Origin: Robertmurraya korlensis NBRC 107688
GTDB taxonomy: Bacteria > Bacillota > Bacilli > Bacillales > Cytobacillaceae
Length of the DNA: 64,000 bases
Direction of reading: 5' to 3'
Assembly (NCBI RefSeq): GCF_001591645.1
Contig: NZ_BCVH01000016.1
Location: forward strand, 33,863 to 97,862
Position 1 is the first letter of the stretch; each line of letters begins with the position of its first letter. A program made the translations under genes and the position numbers. Shown here in pieces: positions 46,862 through 58,011 of this stretch. The notes under the pieces are model-generated. The model made no database searches, was not told the DNA's origin, and saw nothing but the letters and a program-made list of their open reading frames with translations.

Positions 46862-47077
46862 ATGTTAGGAAATGATAAAAGACCTAAAAAAGGAATACAT
46901 GGGGCAATTGATAATTTACAAAATAAGATTGATAAGAAGTTGACAGAGCGTGGTCGACCACCAGAGAAAAGAAAAAACTTAGCTCAAAGTGTGATGAAAG
47001 ATTTAACAAAACCGGTTACTAAACCAATCAAGATCGTTTACTGGTATGCTAAAGCAATAAACAAGTTCTTAAAATGA
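46862..47077 (+). CDS. Small basic hypothetical protein
   Basis: A 71-residue, Lys-rich protein with a good site (GGGAGGAA) at the ATG 46862. It ends with an aromatic amphipathic helix (IVYWYAKAINKFL). No family is recognised. It follows the methyltransferase fusion in the same direction and could be a small regulator or DNA-associated protein. Confidence 0.5.
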   Translation: MLGNDKRPKKGIHGAIDNLQNKIDKKLTERGRPPEKRKNLAQSVMKDLTKPVTKPIKIVYWYAKAINKFLK

Positions 47078-47251
47078 GGAAATGTTTTATGAAAAGGCGT
47101 ATATTCGAATTTATATATTATAGTTTAGATAAGGTATGAGGTAAAAACATTTTCGGTCAATGGTGTTACCTTTATAAACATGGTTATAGACAGCTGCCTT
47201 AATGCACACTACGAATAAAATGTTCATTAACAAATAGGTTGGAAAATAAAT
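47078..47251. other. Non-coding gap
   Basis: No gene or RNA signal seen between the small basic protein and the terminator at 47,252. Confidence 0.4.
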
Positions 47252-47294
47252 AATCAAAAAAAAGCAGAAGGATGTTAAATCCTCTGCTTTTTCT
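47252..47294. terminator. Bidirectional terminator
   Basis: AAAGCAGA-AGGAT pairs with ATCC-TCTGCTTT, flanked by a run of A and of T. It separates the convergent cargo genes and the methyltransferase at 47,408. Confidence 0.85.
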
Positions 47295-47407
47295 ATTGTT
47301 AATTTAATGTTGAAGGCACTGCCAATTAGTATGTTATTTATGGTGCGATTTGATGTTTTGTACCTATAAACCGTACCCGATAAACATAGTGTCTCCCTTT
47401 TTTGTTT

Positions 47408-48328
47408 CTATAATTGCATGCTCATTTGTGGGTCCAACGAATCTTCTTCTTTGGAAACTTCGACATCTTCTATAAACTGATTTATCAAGTTTACATTATG
47501 CACTTTTGACTTTTTAATTTCGTCTAGCTTGTCCCAAGCTTCTCTTAATCTATTTTTCGAGATCTCAATATAATCAATGTTTGCCTTTTTAAATAGTTCA
47601 ACATCTTCGTTTTTTTCAATACCAATAAAGTTACGACCTTCCATAAGTGCAGCCACAAGAAATGACCCGCTACCTGAAGTGTTGTCCAATACAATTGCAC
47701 CTTCGTTAGTATATGTTCTAATGAGATACCTTCCTAGCTCAATAGGTTTTTGAGTAGGGTGGACAACTTCACCTTCTGATTCTGCAGTTTTAACATATAT
47801 AATATCTGTAGGGTATCTATCTCCATCGCTTTTAACAAGAACAGGAGAGAAATCACCGTAACTTCCAGTTAACTGATTTTTTCGTACTCCTTTGTTGTAA
47901 GATTCCCCTTTACCCATTTGAGGATTATATACAGGTTGTTTTTTATAGAAAACACAAATATCCTCATGTTTTCTTAATGGCTGCTTCTTTGCATTAAGGA
48001 AATTCGTTGCCTTCGACTTTTCCCATACCCATTTATATTTATAGTACTTCGTTTGACTTATGATGAGTTGAGCCGTAAAAACCCCACTTGAAGTTAATAC
48101 GATTGCTCCATTATCTTTTATAATTCTATTATACTGTTCCCATAATTCATCTAGAGGAATAACTGAATCCCATTTATTTTGTGTTGTTCCATAAGGCAAA
48201 TCACATAGGATCATATCAATTGATTTGTTTGGAATTTCCCTCATTTTTTCTATACTATCTGCTTCGTAAACATCATTGACCATATCAATAACAGAGTTAC
48301 GTTTTTCATTTACCTCTAACTTTTGCAT
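47408..48328 (-). CDS. Orphan beta-class DNA methyltransferase
   Basis: A 306-residue enzyme of the N4/N6 DNA methylase family with motif IV first (DMILCDLPYG near residue 42, replacing DPPY) and motif I late (DNTSGSGSFLVAALMEGRNFIGIE near 215). The HPTQKP motif is near 190. The substitution L for the first Pro is common in phage-borne enzymes. The ATG at 48328 lies ten bases after AGGGAG. No cognate nuclease is adjacent, so it is probably an orphan used for self-protection or regulation. Confidence 0.88.
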   Translation of the reverse strand: MQKLEVNEKRNSVIDMVNDVYEADSIEKMREIPNKSIDMILCDLPYGTTQNKWDSVIPLDELWEQYNRIIKDNGAIVLTSSGVFTAQLIISQTKYYKYKWVWEKSKATNFLNAKKQPLRKHEDICVFYKKQPVYNPQMGKGESYNKGVRKNQLTGSYGDFSPVLVKSDGDRYPTDIIYVKTAESEGEVVHPTQKPIELGRYLIRTYTNEGAIVLDNTSGSGSFLVAALMEGRNFIGIEKNEDVELFKKANIDYIEISKNRLREAWDKLDEIKKSKVHNVNLINQFIEDVEVSKEEDSLDPQMSMQL

Positions 48329-48574
48329 AAGCAAAACTCCCTATTACTTCTGATTTAACTATATTATCGAGCTATCTATACCTAGCTTAATGAATAACCT
48401 ATTAAAAGAATTTACCTATAATTTTATCATAGAATATACCGATATGTTTATGGATTATATTTACTTTTTAAAGAAGCTTATAAACACACAGCTAAATATA
48501 CTAGACCAGAAAAGGTAAAAAAACAGTAAACCTTTGGTAAACTTTTATATTATTTTAACGACTTTAACCAGCTT

Positions 48575-48997
48575 TTATGCTCTCCATTCTAGATAGGATT
48601 CTGTTAAGCTTTCCAGAGTATCATCTAGAGTACCTTTTTCTTTTAGTTGAATAACAATTTCTTCTTGCTTTAGACTACCAATTGTCTTCATTGCCATTTC
48701 AAATAATTTATCTGTTGGTATCTCCGATAAGTCCCTCTTAAATAGCTCTTCTTTAAAACGATTTAACTGTTCCCCGAAAAACTCTATCCTTTTTTTCTTT
48801 GAAACAAAGTACTTATCTTGCAGAAAGTCCAATTCTAAAGCTCTACGATTACTAACTTCTAACTCTAACTCCCTACCCCATTTAATAAGAGTAGGCTTAC
48901 TGACACCTAAGTCCATCGAAATCTGCTCATACGGTATCTCTTTTGCTCTCATCTCAATAAAACGTTCTTTTTGGTCCATTTTGGATATTTTAGCCAA
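48575..48997 (-). CDS. Terminase-small-subunit-like HTH protein
   Basis: A 140-residue protein with an N-terminal helix-turn-helix (IPYEQISMDLGVSKPTLIKWGREL) and a helical, charged C-terminus. Proteins of this look are annotated as small terminase subunits or phage regulators in satellite islands. A TTG start at 48997 fits the AAGGAG spacing best; ATG 49003 is closer to it than usual. Confidence 0.65.
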   Translation of the reverse strand: MAKISKMDQKERFIEMRAKEIPYEQISMDLGVSKPTLIKWGRELELEVSNRRALELDFLQDKYFVSKKKRIEFFGEQLNRFKEELFKRDLSEIPTDKLFEMAMKTIGSLKQEEIVIQLKEKGTLDDTLESLTESYLEWRA

Positions 48998-49293
48998 AAT
49001 CATCACTCTCCTTTTTTATAATTGGTTGTTTTGTAAGTTTCATATCCATATACTGTAGAACAAGTAGAACTGTAGTTTTAAAATTTTCTATTATAAAAAC
49101 CTGTGTCTGTTAGACTATTAGCAAATTATAGAACTAATAGAACTGTAAATTACTTTCTATATTTAATATTTAATTCTCTACCCCGTGGTTCGAATGTTCT
49201 ACCAATATAGATAAACCTTTATATATAAGGTTTCCAGATGTGTATCATCGTTCTACAAATTTTCTACATGTTCTATAGTAGGAGCATTTACTT
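48998..49293. other. Non-coding AT-rich gap
   Basis: About 300 bp with no credible gene. It contains several AACTGTA/TACTGTAGAAC-like repeats (49,055-49,160), which may be operators, but no clear family is recognised. Confidence 0.35.
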
Positions 49294-50847
49294 TTAATCC
49301 TGAATTGCATTTGGATATAATATGAATTGCTTTATATATTTTTTTTTGTACTCTAAATGTTCAATTTCGCCTAAACCCTGTGACTCAATTCTAGCAATGG
49401 TTTCTTCTATAATTCCTATTTTCGTATTGCGACCAAACACTTTTCCTTGATTTAAAGCATTTACTCTTATACAGATACCTTTTTCATGAGCATCTCCTTT
49501 TCTCTTTACAAAGTCCATCAACTTTATTGCATTCTTATCCTCATTATTTGATTGTGTGTATTGAAATACTTTTTTTGCTTGTCCTTTAAAATATTCCATA
49601 AAATAGTTTGTAAACATTACCAGCTCTTTATCTACAACTTCAATATCAGACGCTTGTTTATCACTAGTCCAGTGAAGCATATGCAATATTAGTAATATTC
49701 TTGGATGTAGTCCCTTGATTTTTTTCCACAGACCTTTTAATGTTTCAGGAAAACCAGGGGCTAACGTTTCATTTTCGGTAACATCATACCAAGTTGTAAA
49801 AACTTCTTTTGCTTCAGATGAAAGTTTAACTACTTTTGGGTGTTCCTCGTTTAAGGCATAATATAGGTCAAATATAATTTCTCGGTACCCAGAAGCTACC
49901 TCTTCAGTAACATCTTCGTCGGTCCAATTAGAAGGAATAGAGTCTGGATAACTAAATAAGAAGCGATCTATAAACCCATCATTGGCAATTCCACCTTGTC
50001 CTACTTTTAAAATCTCATCAATCATTTCAGGCTGGATACCCCCTAGAATACTTACAAATGGTTTTAATATTTGTAAAGGCTCTTTCCCCTTTCGATTTAC
50101 AATTATTGGCTCATTCGACCAAATAGATAGCCAATATTGCCTGTCAGCTCCTGCACCCGCTCTATATTGATTCATTCCCTTAATAAACCCCACTAACTCA
50201 TCGTGAAATTTTATTACACCTCTTTTATTAAATAATAGAATTTCTTGAAGTGATTCCATTGTTGAATCCATACTTATTATTTGTTCAAAGATTGGAGGAT
50301 TGGGTTTTTCAGGTTTATCATTATTATCTAATACCCTCTTATCTTTAATTTGTTGCTTCCACTTTTCAGTTTCAACCTCGTAATTGGTTTCTTCTAGTTC
50401 AAATTGAATTTTCTTAGTTTGGTATTCTTCATAATTACGTTCCTGCATTTCAAAAAGAGGTTGTAAGGCTTTTTTTATAGCTGGTGTTTTTGCACTTCCT
50501 GGTTCAGCTACGATACCACAATAAAGACTTGCTCCCGTCCTCCAACTATTCTTTAGCTCAAGTACTGCTCCATTACCAATGGCTACACTTGCACACACCA
50601 ATACTCCTAATCCTACAAAATCTGGAGGACATGAAAGAGCCTTTGATGTATTATTTATAAACCTTCCGAGGGGTTCTGGGAGTAGTTTATAAGGAAAAGG
50701 AGGTGTTTTTTGTAGAGCAATTGTCTGTGATTCTTTTTGCAAATCCTCATAAAAGGGATCTATTTCTTGTGCTATAATATTAGTAGTTTCACTTTTTTTC
50801 GGAGGTTGATCTGGGCAAAGGTCAACCTCTTTATTATTTTTGTTCAT
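49294..50847 (-). CDS. DUF3987 P-loop ATPase, island replication protein
   Basis: A 517-residue protein of the DUF3987 (YfjI-like) family, common in phage satellites and integrated elements. The Walker A loop is degenerate-looking GIVAEPGSAKTPAI near residue 115. KFHDELVGF (about 210) fits a Walker B/sensor region. There is an insertion of charged helices at about 140-190. ATG 50847 is preferred (GGAG nine bases upstream) over a GTG at 50898. It lies downstream of the excisionase-like gene. Confidence 0.8.
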   Translation of the reverse strand: MNKNNKEVDLCPDQPPKKSETTNIIAQEIDPFYEDLQKESQTIALQKTPPFPYKLLPEPLGRFINNTSKALSCPPDFVGLGVLVCASVAIGNGAVLELKNSWRTGASLYCGIVAEPGSAKTPAIKKALQPLFEMQERNYEEYQTKKIQFELEETNYEVETEKWKQQIKDKRVLDNNDKPEKPNPPIFEQIISMDSTMESLQEILLFNKRGVIKFHDELVGFIKGMNQYRAGAGADRQYWLSIWSNEPIIVNRKGKEPLQILKPFVSILGGIQPEMIDEILKVGQGGIANDGFIDRFLFSYPDSIPSNWTDEDVTEEVASGYREIIFDLYYALNEEHPKVVKLSSEAKEVFTTWYDVTENETLAPGFPETLKGLWKKIKGLHPRILLILHMLHWTSDKQASDIEVVDKELVMFTNYFMEYFKGQAKKVFQYTQSNNEDKNAIKLMDFVKRKGDAHEKGICIRVNALNQGKVFGRNTKIGIIEETIARIESQGLGEIEHLEYKKKYIKQFILYPNAIQD

Positions 50848-50878
50848 GGTATCAACTCCAACATCCTTTAATCTTCCT

Positions 50879-51181
50879 CTATATATTGACTCTTCCACCT
50901 AGTTCTCTAATTTCAATAAACCATCTATCGATGTAATCTTGAACCTCATTCCTGTTAAAAATCCACTTTTTCCCTATCCGTATATAAGGAAAGTTTGGGT
51001 CACACAGAAACAGCTTTTCTATGGTCGGCCACGAAAGGTTTAACATCTTACACAGTTCCTTACTGTCCATCAGAATTGTTTCCATTTGAATATTTTCAAG
51101 ATGTTTTTTCACTTCAGAGAGATAAAGTTCTTTTAATCCTTCTTCATCCAAAGATAAGTGGATAATTTTTTTTTCATTCAT
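50879..51181 (-). CDS. Excisionase/MerR-type HTH DNA-binding protein
   Basis: A 100-residue protein. The C-terminal winged HTH (DSKELCKMLNLSWPTIEKLF... YIRIGKKWIFNRNEVQDYI) matches helix-turn-helix domain 17, typical of excisionases. ATG 51181 lies behind AAGGGTG. It lies 8 bp downstream of the 63-residue HTH gene, in an operon with DUF3987. Confidence 0.8.
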   Translation of the reverse strand: MNEKKIIHLSLDEEGLKELYLSEVKKHLENIQMETILMDSKELCKMLNLSWPTIEKLFLCDPNFPYIRIGKKWIFNRNEVQDYIDRWFIEIRELGGRVNI

Positions 51182-51189
51182 GAAAAATG

Positions 51190-51381
51190 TCACCCTTCCT
51201 TCCGCACTTCTTCTTTAATCTCTTTTATTGCACTCAAAATTTTTTCCCTCCGATTATCCAACATTTCCTTTTTCATCCAATTCATAATAGTATTCTCATG
51301 AACTCCTAACTTCTCCGCAATTACCCAATAAGGTATATCACCTTTGGCTTCTCTAATGATGTGATTTCTCTTATTAAACAT
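51190..51381 (-). CDS. Small HTH protein
   Basis: A 63-residue protein with a helix-turn-helix (IPYWVIAEKLGVHENTIMNWM) and a charged helix. It starts at 51381 behind GGGGGTGG. It is the first gene of the minus-strand island operon and divergent from the CGNR-like gene, so it may act on the repeat-rich control region between them. Confidence 0.7.
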   Translation of the reverse strand: MFNKRNHIIREAKGDIPYWVIAEKLGVHENTIMNWMKKEMLDNRREKILSAIKEIKEEVRKEG

Positions 51382-51426
51382 AGGCCCACCCCCTTAACGC
51401 ATAAAACTCATAATATTGTTGTTGTT

Positions 51427-51525
51427 TATGTCGTAGTTGTGTTAACCTATAATTAATTGTAATATATTTAGCACACAATCATCAACACATAAAATTAAAT
51501 GATTAACACATATTTATGTCGTTAA
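51427..51525. promoter_or_regulatory. Operator-like repeats in the island divergent control region
   Basis: TATGTCGT occurs at 51,427 and 51,515, AACACATA at 51,484 and 51,505, and TTAAC...GTTAA (51,503-51,525) makes an imperfect inverted repeat. This lies between divergent regulatory genes, where island repressors normally bind. Confidence 0.5.
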
Positions 51526-51624
51526 CATTGAAGGTAAACAGAAAAAATAATTCAATATACTACTAAATACGATAGATTTATGTGTTTTCACTTTTTAAAA
51601 TTTAAAAATTGATAGGGGTACGAC

Positions 51625-52725
51625 ATGAATAAAAATTTTTTAAATGAGGTTGAATGTGATCAAGAAGTTATCGTTATGGAAGATTACCTCTTAATTGAAG
51701 ACATTAATTTATTAGAAGAATACCCTTTTAGTTTGTATCTTCCTGCTTCTACCTCCAAAGCCAAGGAGTTGCCAGAAACATATACACTGAAAAAAAAGGA
51801 ATTAACAGACTTTTGGAAGGTAGCATTAAAAGAACAATTCATTAAGGAGGTGAACTTTCATAGGGATCTTTTATTTCGTTCTTCAAAAACAATTATTCAA
51901 AAGTGGGCTGACTACAAAAAAATCGATGAAGATTTACTACTAACAAGTTTAAAGAAATACGCGGAATTAGAAAGTAGTAGTCATCAAGTATCAGTTGTTG
52001 AAGAGTTATATGCATTAAAGTTAGGCAGTCCTTTGAACGACCCACTAATATTTGGTGTTAAACCAGATTCTTTGGCCAAAATACCAAAAACGTATAACCT
52101 TCAAGATGCTCATTCATTATATACAGAATTAGCCAAGCTAGATGTTTTTGACATTAAGTCCTTAATGAGATTTTCTAAACATTTTGGTATGCCTTCAGGG
52201 ATTGAGGATGACAGGGGATTTGATGTAGTACTTTATGGTGATAATATTTTTTTCCCTTTTAGTTCTATATCCGTACTTAATAAAAAGATTGCAATTTATA
52301 AACACGACTTTGAATGGTTTAAAATGATTCAAACAAAGAATGTGCCAAAAATACGCACACTACTTCCTAAAATATATACTTCGAATAATGATGAGAGTGT
52401 TTTGGATCAAGCAAAACATCATGTGGTAGATTTACTTTCAAGACTAGATGCATATAATCCAAATACCTATTTTGAATATAGTAACGGCACTTACAATCAA
52501 GGTTTCTGGTTTGATGATCTATTTAGCTTTGCTTATTTTCAACTGGCTAGGGCATTAGTTAATGATGTAGAAGTACGTGAATGTGACAATTGTGGTTATA
52601 TTTTTGAAGTTACCCACCAAAGGCAAAGGTTTTGTCCGCCAGTTCCTAATAGGAAAAGATCTAGTTGTGAAATGGCATACAATAACCGTTTAAAAAAGGA
52701 AAAGAAATTGAAAGGAGAAGTTTAA
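51625..52725 (+). CDS. CGNR-type zinc-finger protein next to integrase
   Basis: A 366-residue protein. The last 55 residues contain the zinc motif CDNCGYIFEVTHQRQRFCPP followed by CEMAYNNRLKK, close to the CGNR finger of ABATE-like proteins. The N-terminal 300 residues are unrecognised and largely helical. It starts behind AGGGG at 51625 and ends 1 bp before the integrase start, so both are cotranscribed. It may regulate or assist integration; function unknown. Confidence 0.7.
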   Translation: MNKNFLNEVECDQEVIVMEDYLLIEDINLLEEYPFSLYLPASTSKAKELPETYTLKKKELTDFWKVALKEQFIKEVNFHRDLLFRSSKTIIQKWADYKKIDEDLLLTSLKKYAELESSSHQVSVVEELYALKLGSPLNDPLIFGVKPDSLAKIPKTYNLQDAHSLYTELAKLDVFDIKSLMRFSKHFGMPSGIEDDRGFDVVLYGDNIFFPFSSISVLNKKIAIYKHDFEWFKMIQTKNVPKIRTLLPKIYTSNNDESVLDQAKHHVVDLLSRLDAYNPNTYFEYSNGTYNQGFWFDDLFSFAYFQLARALVNDVEVRECDNCGYIFEVTHQRQRFCPPVPNRKRSSCEMAYNNRLKKEKKLKGEV

Positions 52726-52726
52726 C

Positions 52727-53887
52727 ATGGCTTATATTTATAAACGAGACAAAAAATGGGGATATACTGTTTCTTTAGGTATTGACCCGCTTACCAAAAG
52801 ACAGAAACAAAAAACAAAAGCGACCTTTAAAACAAGAAAAGAAGCAGTTTCTGCAGCAAGAAAACTGGAAGCAGAAATAGAAAATGGAACATATGTAGAA
52901 GAAACGAAAATGACTTTCGAAGCTTTTGCTCGACAATGGATAGAGAACTATGCTTTAAACGCAAAAATAAGTAGTGTAAGAGCTCGTAGTAAGGAAATGA
53001 ACCTTTTCATATCGGAATGGGGGCCATATCCTTTAAAAAAAATAAGCAAGCAGGTATATCATAGACGAATAATAGAACTGTCCGAAAAGTATAGTCGAAA
53101 TTACGTAAGTGGGATTCATGCTTGTGGAAGAATGATTTTTAGTCATGCTACAGAATTAGGCCTAATAAAAATAAATCCAACGGAAAATATTCGCTTACCT
53201 AAATATATAGCAAAAGTAGAAGAGCTTGAAAGTCAAGAAGATGAAATAAAATTTTTAGAAAAGGAAGAACTAGCCCAATTCCTACGGTTAGCTAATACAA
53301 ATGGTTTAGAAATGGATTATTTAATATTTACAACTCTTGCTTATACAGGTTTACGAATAGGTGAATTACTCGCCCTTAAATGGACGGATTTTGATGAAGA
53401 AAAAGGCACATTACGTGTTACTAAGACTTTATACAATCCTAAAAATAATATTAAGGAGTATGAGTTGCTTACACCTAAAACAACAGGTTCTATACGAACA
53501 ATTAAAATTGATGAAAAGCTCATAAAAATGTTGAAACGCCATGAAATCAAACAAAAAGAAACTAAGTTGAAAATAGGTAACTTTTATGTCGATAACAACT
53601 TTATCTTTTCACGTAATGATGGACATCCGCAATTAAGAAAAGTAGTGGAGACTAGACTAAAACGTTTATTAAAAATGGCAAATATAAACAAAAACATCAC
53701 CCCTCACTCCTTCAGACATACACATACTTCACTATTAATTGAAGCGGGTGTTGGAGTAAAGGAGATTCAGCAACGTTTAGGACATACAGATATTAACACT
53801 ACTATGAATATTTATGCTCATATGACAGCTAATATGGAAGAAAAGGCCTCCCACCAGTTCAGTAAACTGATGAAAGACCTTCTCTAA
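52727..53887 (+). CDS. int: Tn916-type tyrosine integrase of the groEL island
   Basis: A 386-residue integrase. The N-terminal AP2-like arm-binding domain (about 1-60) is followed by a SAM-like core-binding domain and the catalytic domain: R in YTGLRIGELLA, K in TPKTTGSIR region, H-x-x-R in HSFRHTH, H in LGHTDI and Tyr in MNIYAHM. ATG 52727 follows AAAGGAG. It ends 111 bp from the right att repeat. It is the enzyme expected to recombine the 23-bp groEL site. Confidence 0.96.
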   Translation: MAYIYKRDKKWGYTVSLGIDPLTKRQKQKTKATFKTRKEAVSAARKLEAEIENGTYVEETKMTFEAFARQWIENYALNAKISSVRARSKEMNLFISEWGPYPLKKISKQVYHRRIIELSEKYSRNYVSGIHACGRMIFSHATELGLIKINPTENIRLPKYIAKVEELESQEDEIKFLEKEELAQFLRLANTNGLEMDYLIFTTLAYTGLRIGELLALKWTDFDEEKGTLRVTKTLYNPKNNIKEYELLTPKTTGSIRTIKIDEKLIKMLKRHEIKQKETKLKIGNFYVDNNFIFSRNDGHPQLRKVVETRLKRLLKMANINKNITPHSFRHTHTSLLIEAGVGVKEIQQRLGHTDINTTMNIYAHMTANMEEKASHQFSKLMKDLL

Positions 53888-53928
53888 TAAGACGTTTTTT
53901 GTGAAAAAAATGAGCATTTTTTGTTTAC

Positions 53929-53950
53929 TATGAGCAAAAGTATGAGCATT
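53929..53950 (+). repeat. Right integrase arm-type site
   Basis: Two TATGAGCA units, 21 of 22 identical with 35,689-35,710 in the same orientation. A third, isolated ATGAGCATTTT is at 53,909-53,919. Confidence 0.65.
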
Positions 53951-53998
53951 TATCTTTATTCCACTTAAAAACCCCTATATATCAAGGCTTTATGATGT

Positions 53999-55657
<1,659 letters not shown>

Positions 55658-55706
55658 TTATCTTGTTTTCGTTTAGTTTTATTATTTAATAAGAAACGTT
55701 TTACTC

Positions 55707-55991
55707 TTAGCCAAGAATAGCAAGAATATCGTTTTCACGAAGGATTAAGTACTCTTTGCCTTCGTACTTCACTTCTGTACCAGCGTATTTTGAGAAGATA
55801 ATGCGGTCGTCTACTGAAACTTCAAGAGCAACACGCTCACCGCTTTCAAGAACGCGACCAGTTCCCACAGCAACTACTTTGCCTTCCTGTGGCTTTTCTT
55901 TAGCAGAGTCTGGTAATACAATACCGCTTGCAGTCTTTTCTTCCGTTTCAACTAGCTCAATTACAATGCGATCACCTAGTGGCTTTAACAA
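55707..55991 (-). CDS. groES: GroES, 10-kDa co-chaperonin
   Basis: 94 residues starting (M)[14 protein letters not shown] with the mobile loop [19 protein letters not shown]. The start is a TTG at 55991, nine bases after GAGGAGG, giving the standard 94-residue length; the longer frame to 56009 is rejected. Cotranscribed with groEL under CIRCE/HrcA control. Confidence 0.97.
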   Translation of the reverse strand: MLKPLGDRIVIELVETEEKTASGIVLPDSAKEKPQEGKVVAVGTGRVLESGERVALEVSVDDRIIFSKYAGTEVKYEGKEYLILRENDILAILG

Positions 55992-56030
55992 GTGAAACAA
56001 CCTCCTCAAATATATGTAAGATTTAATTTA

Positions 56031-56057
56031 TTAGCACTCACTTAACTAGAGTGCTAA
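56031..56057 (-). promoter_or_regulatory. CIRCE element (HrcA operator) of groESL
   Basis: TTAGCACTC, nine bases, GAGTGCTAA: a perfect CIRCE inverted repeat. A TATAAT -10 (56,065-56,070, minus strand) lies just upstream, so the operator covers the start of transcription. Confidence 0.97.
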
Positions 56058-56293
56058 CACATTTATTATATTAATGAATCTCATCTTTTTTTGCAAGCAA
56101 GAAACCGCTTTTTTTTATAAATTTTTTGTAAAAGTCCTCCCATAACTTGTTAATTTTGCAACCTTACTAAGTATGTACTTTTCTAATCATTCTATCCATA
56201 TAATGCTAAAAAGCGGACAATAATTCTTCTTATTTGATACAACGGGCTGTTTACGAGTAGAATAACTATATTGGATTGAAAAGGAGACTTGTT

Positions 56294-57031
56294 TTGAAAC
56301 GGGAATATTGGTTTATATTAATTGTTTATATTGCCATGCAGCTTTCAGGCTTTATTGGTGTCCCCATAACTTCTCTTATCCTTGGTATGATTGGTTTTGA
56401 AACGGGGCAATCTCAGGCATTCGCAGGTATCATTTGGCTTGTCTTCAGCTTTTCCGTCACACTTATAATTGTTTTAGTGCTTTTACGTAAAGAGATGATC
56501 CAGGCACAAGCAGAAAGAAATGGAGCGAGCATTGGTCGTTCGATCCTATGGGCCATTACCGGAGTATTTCTTGCTCTATTTGCCCAAGCCTTTGCTGCAA
56601 ACATTGAGCGGTTGATTGGCATCGAAATGGGATCGGAGAATACACAGCAAATTTTACGTATCATTGAATCTTTTCCAATTATGATTGTGGTTAGCTCAGT
56701 TATTGGGCCTATTTTAGAAGAAATTGTCTTTCGAAAGATCATTTTTGGCGCTTTTTATAAACGCTTTAATTTTTTCCTATCTGCCTTACTAAGTTCAGTC
56801 ATCTTTTCTTTTGCTCATATGGAACCAGAGCATACACTCCTGTATTCTGCGATGGGCTTTACCTTTGCGTATTTATATGTAAAAACCAATCGGATTCTTG
56901 TTCCTATCGTTGCTCACGTGGCAATGAATACTTTTGTTGTTCTTGTGCAATCGATATATAGGGAAGACATAGAAAAACTTATGAAACAAGCAGAACAAAT
57001 GCAAAGCTTTATTGGAGGATTCTTCTTATGA
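56294..57031 (+). CDS. ydiL: CPBP-family intramembrane protease YdiL
   Basis: A 245-residue polytopic protein with the CAAX-protease/bacteriocin-processing motifs EEIVFRK (near residue 145), FSFAHM and HVAMN. A TTG at 56294 seven bases after AAAGGAG is the likely start. Its place beside groES and ydiK matches B. subtilis ydiL. It overlaps ydiK by 4 bp. Confidence 0.9.
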   Translation: MKREYWFILIVYIAMQLSGFIGVPITSLILGMIGFETGQSQAFAGIIWLVFSFSVTLIIVLVLLRKEMIQAQAERNGASIGRSILWAITGVFLALFAQAFAANIERLIGIEMGSENTQQILRIIESFPIMIVVSSVIGPILEEIVFRKIIFGAFYKRFNFFLSALLSSVIFSFAHMEPEHTLLYSAMGFTFAYLYVKTNRILVPIVAHVAMNTFVVLVQSIYREDIEKLMKQAEQMQSFIGGFFL

Positions 57032-57240
57032 GACAGTCACCGTTATTCTCTGGAATTATATACATCATCTTAGGTGCTCTGTTCACTGTGTTTGCCATTC
57101 AGGACTTACAGCAGAATGGAGAGTGGGGATTTTTTACCTACTTACTGGTTGTGCTAGCTACTTTTGATATTGGTTCAGGCATTCGGATGATTCTTTTACA
57201 TTTCAAAGTAAAAGAGATAAAAAAGCAGCAAAAGAAATAA
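57028..57240 (+). CDS. ydiK: YdiK, small DUF4305 membrane protein
   Basis: A 70-residue protein with two membrane helices (LFSGIIYIILGALFTVFAI and FFTYLLVVLATFDIGSGIRMIL) and a Lys-rich C-terminus. It overlaps ydiL by 4 bp and its stop lies at the edge of the long terminator. Function is unknown. Confidence 0.88.
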   Translation: MRQSPLFSGIIYIILGALFTVFAIQDLQQNGEWGFFTYLLVVLATFDIGSGIRMILLHFKVKEIKKQQKK

Positions 57241-57320
57241 GCCGCTCTGTAGTGAACTGTACTCCAATTGTTAGACATCACTAACTATTGGAGTACAGTT
57301 CACCTAGGGCGGCTTATTTT
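57239..57320. terminator. Long bidirectional terminator between ydiK and rex
   Basis: AAGCCGC...TGAACTGTACTCCAAT pairs with ATTGGAGTACAGTTCA...GCGGCTTATTTT. It serves both convergent genes. Confidence 0.9.
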
Positions 57321-57984
57321 ATTCCTCTACTACTACCTCTTCTTCATCCACTGAATAGTGCTTTAAAAAGTACACTAGCGACTGTAACTCAATAGCCAAA
57401 TCAATATGGTGAACCCTTATTGACGATGGTACTGTTAAACGGGCTGGTGTAAAGTTTAAAATTCCTTTTACTGTTCCTTGAACCATCCGATCAGTAATGG
57501 ATTGAGCAACTGTTGCTGGAACCGTTAATATGGCTACCTGTATATCTTCCTTCTCAATGACCTTTTCTAGTTCATCCATATGGTAGACAGGTACTTCACC
57601 AATTTTTGTACCTACCTTATCTTCTACAACATCAAAAGCAACAGCAATTTTCGTATTATTATTCTTTAAGAAATTGTAGTTTAAAAATGCTGTCCCTAAA
57701 TTCCCCACCCCGATTAAAGCCACTTTCGTTAGCTCATCCTGGTCGAGTGTTTTACGGAAAAAGGATAATAGATAGTTTACATTGTACCCGTACCCTTTTT
57801 TGCCTAACGCTCCAAAGTATGAAAAATCCCTTCGAATGGTTGCCGAATCTACCTTTACCGCTTCACTAAGTTCTGCAGATGAAACTCGTTGTTTTCCTGA
57901 TGAGTGTAAGCTATTTAAAAAGCGATAATACAATGGTAGTCTTTTCGCTGTTGCTTGTGGGATTTTCACTGATTCGTTACTCAT
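57319..57984 (-). CDS. rex: Redox-sensing transcriptional repressor Rex
   Basis: 221 residues. Winged HTH ([24 protein letters not shown]) followed by a Rossmann domain with [12 protein letters not shown] and the [10 protein letters not shown] and [11 protein letters not shown] segments typical of Rex. It senses NADH/NAD+ and represses fermentation genes. The start at 57984 follows GGCAGGGGAAG. It lies 27 bp after moaC. Confidence 0.97.
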   Translation of the reverse strand: MSNESVKIPQATAKRLPLYYRFLNSLHSSGKQRVSSAELSEAVKVDSATIRRDFSYFGALGKKGYGYNVNYLLSFFRKTLDQDELTKVALIGVGNLGTAFLNYNFLKNNNTKIAVAFDVVEDKVGTKIGEVPVYHMDELEKVIEKEDIQVAILTVPATVAQSITDRMVQGTVKGILNFTPARLTVPSSIRVHHIDLAIELQSLVYFLKHYSVDEEEVVVEE

Positions 57985-58011
57985 CGTTCTTCCCCTGCCT
58001 TCTATCTTTAA

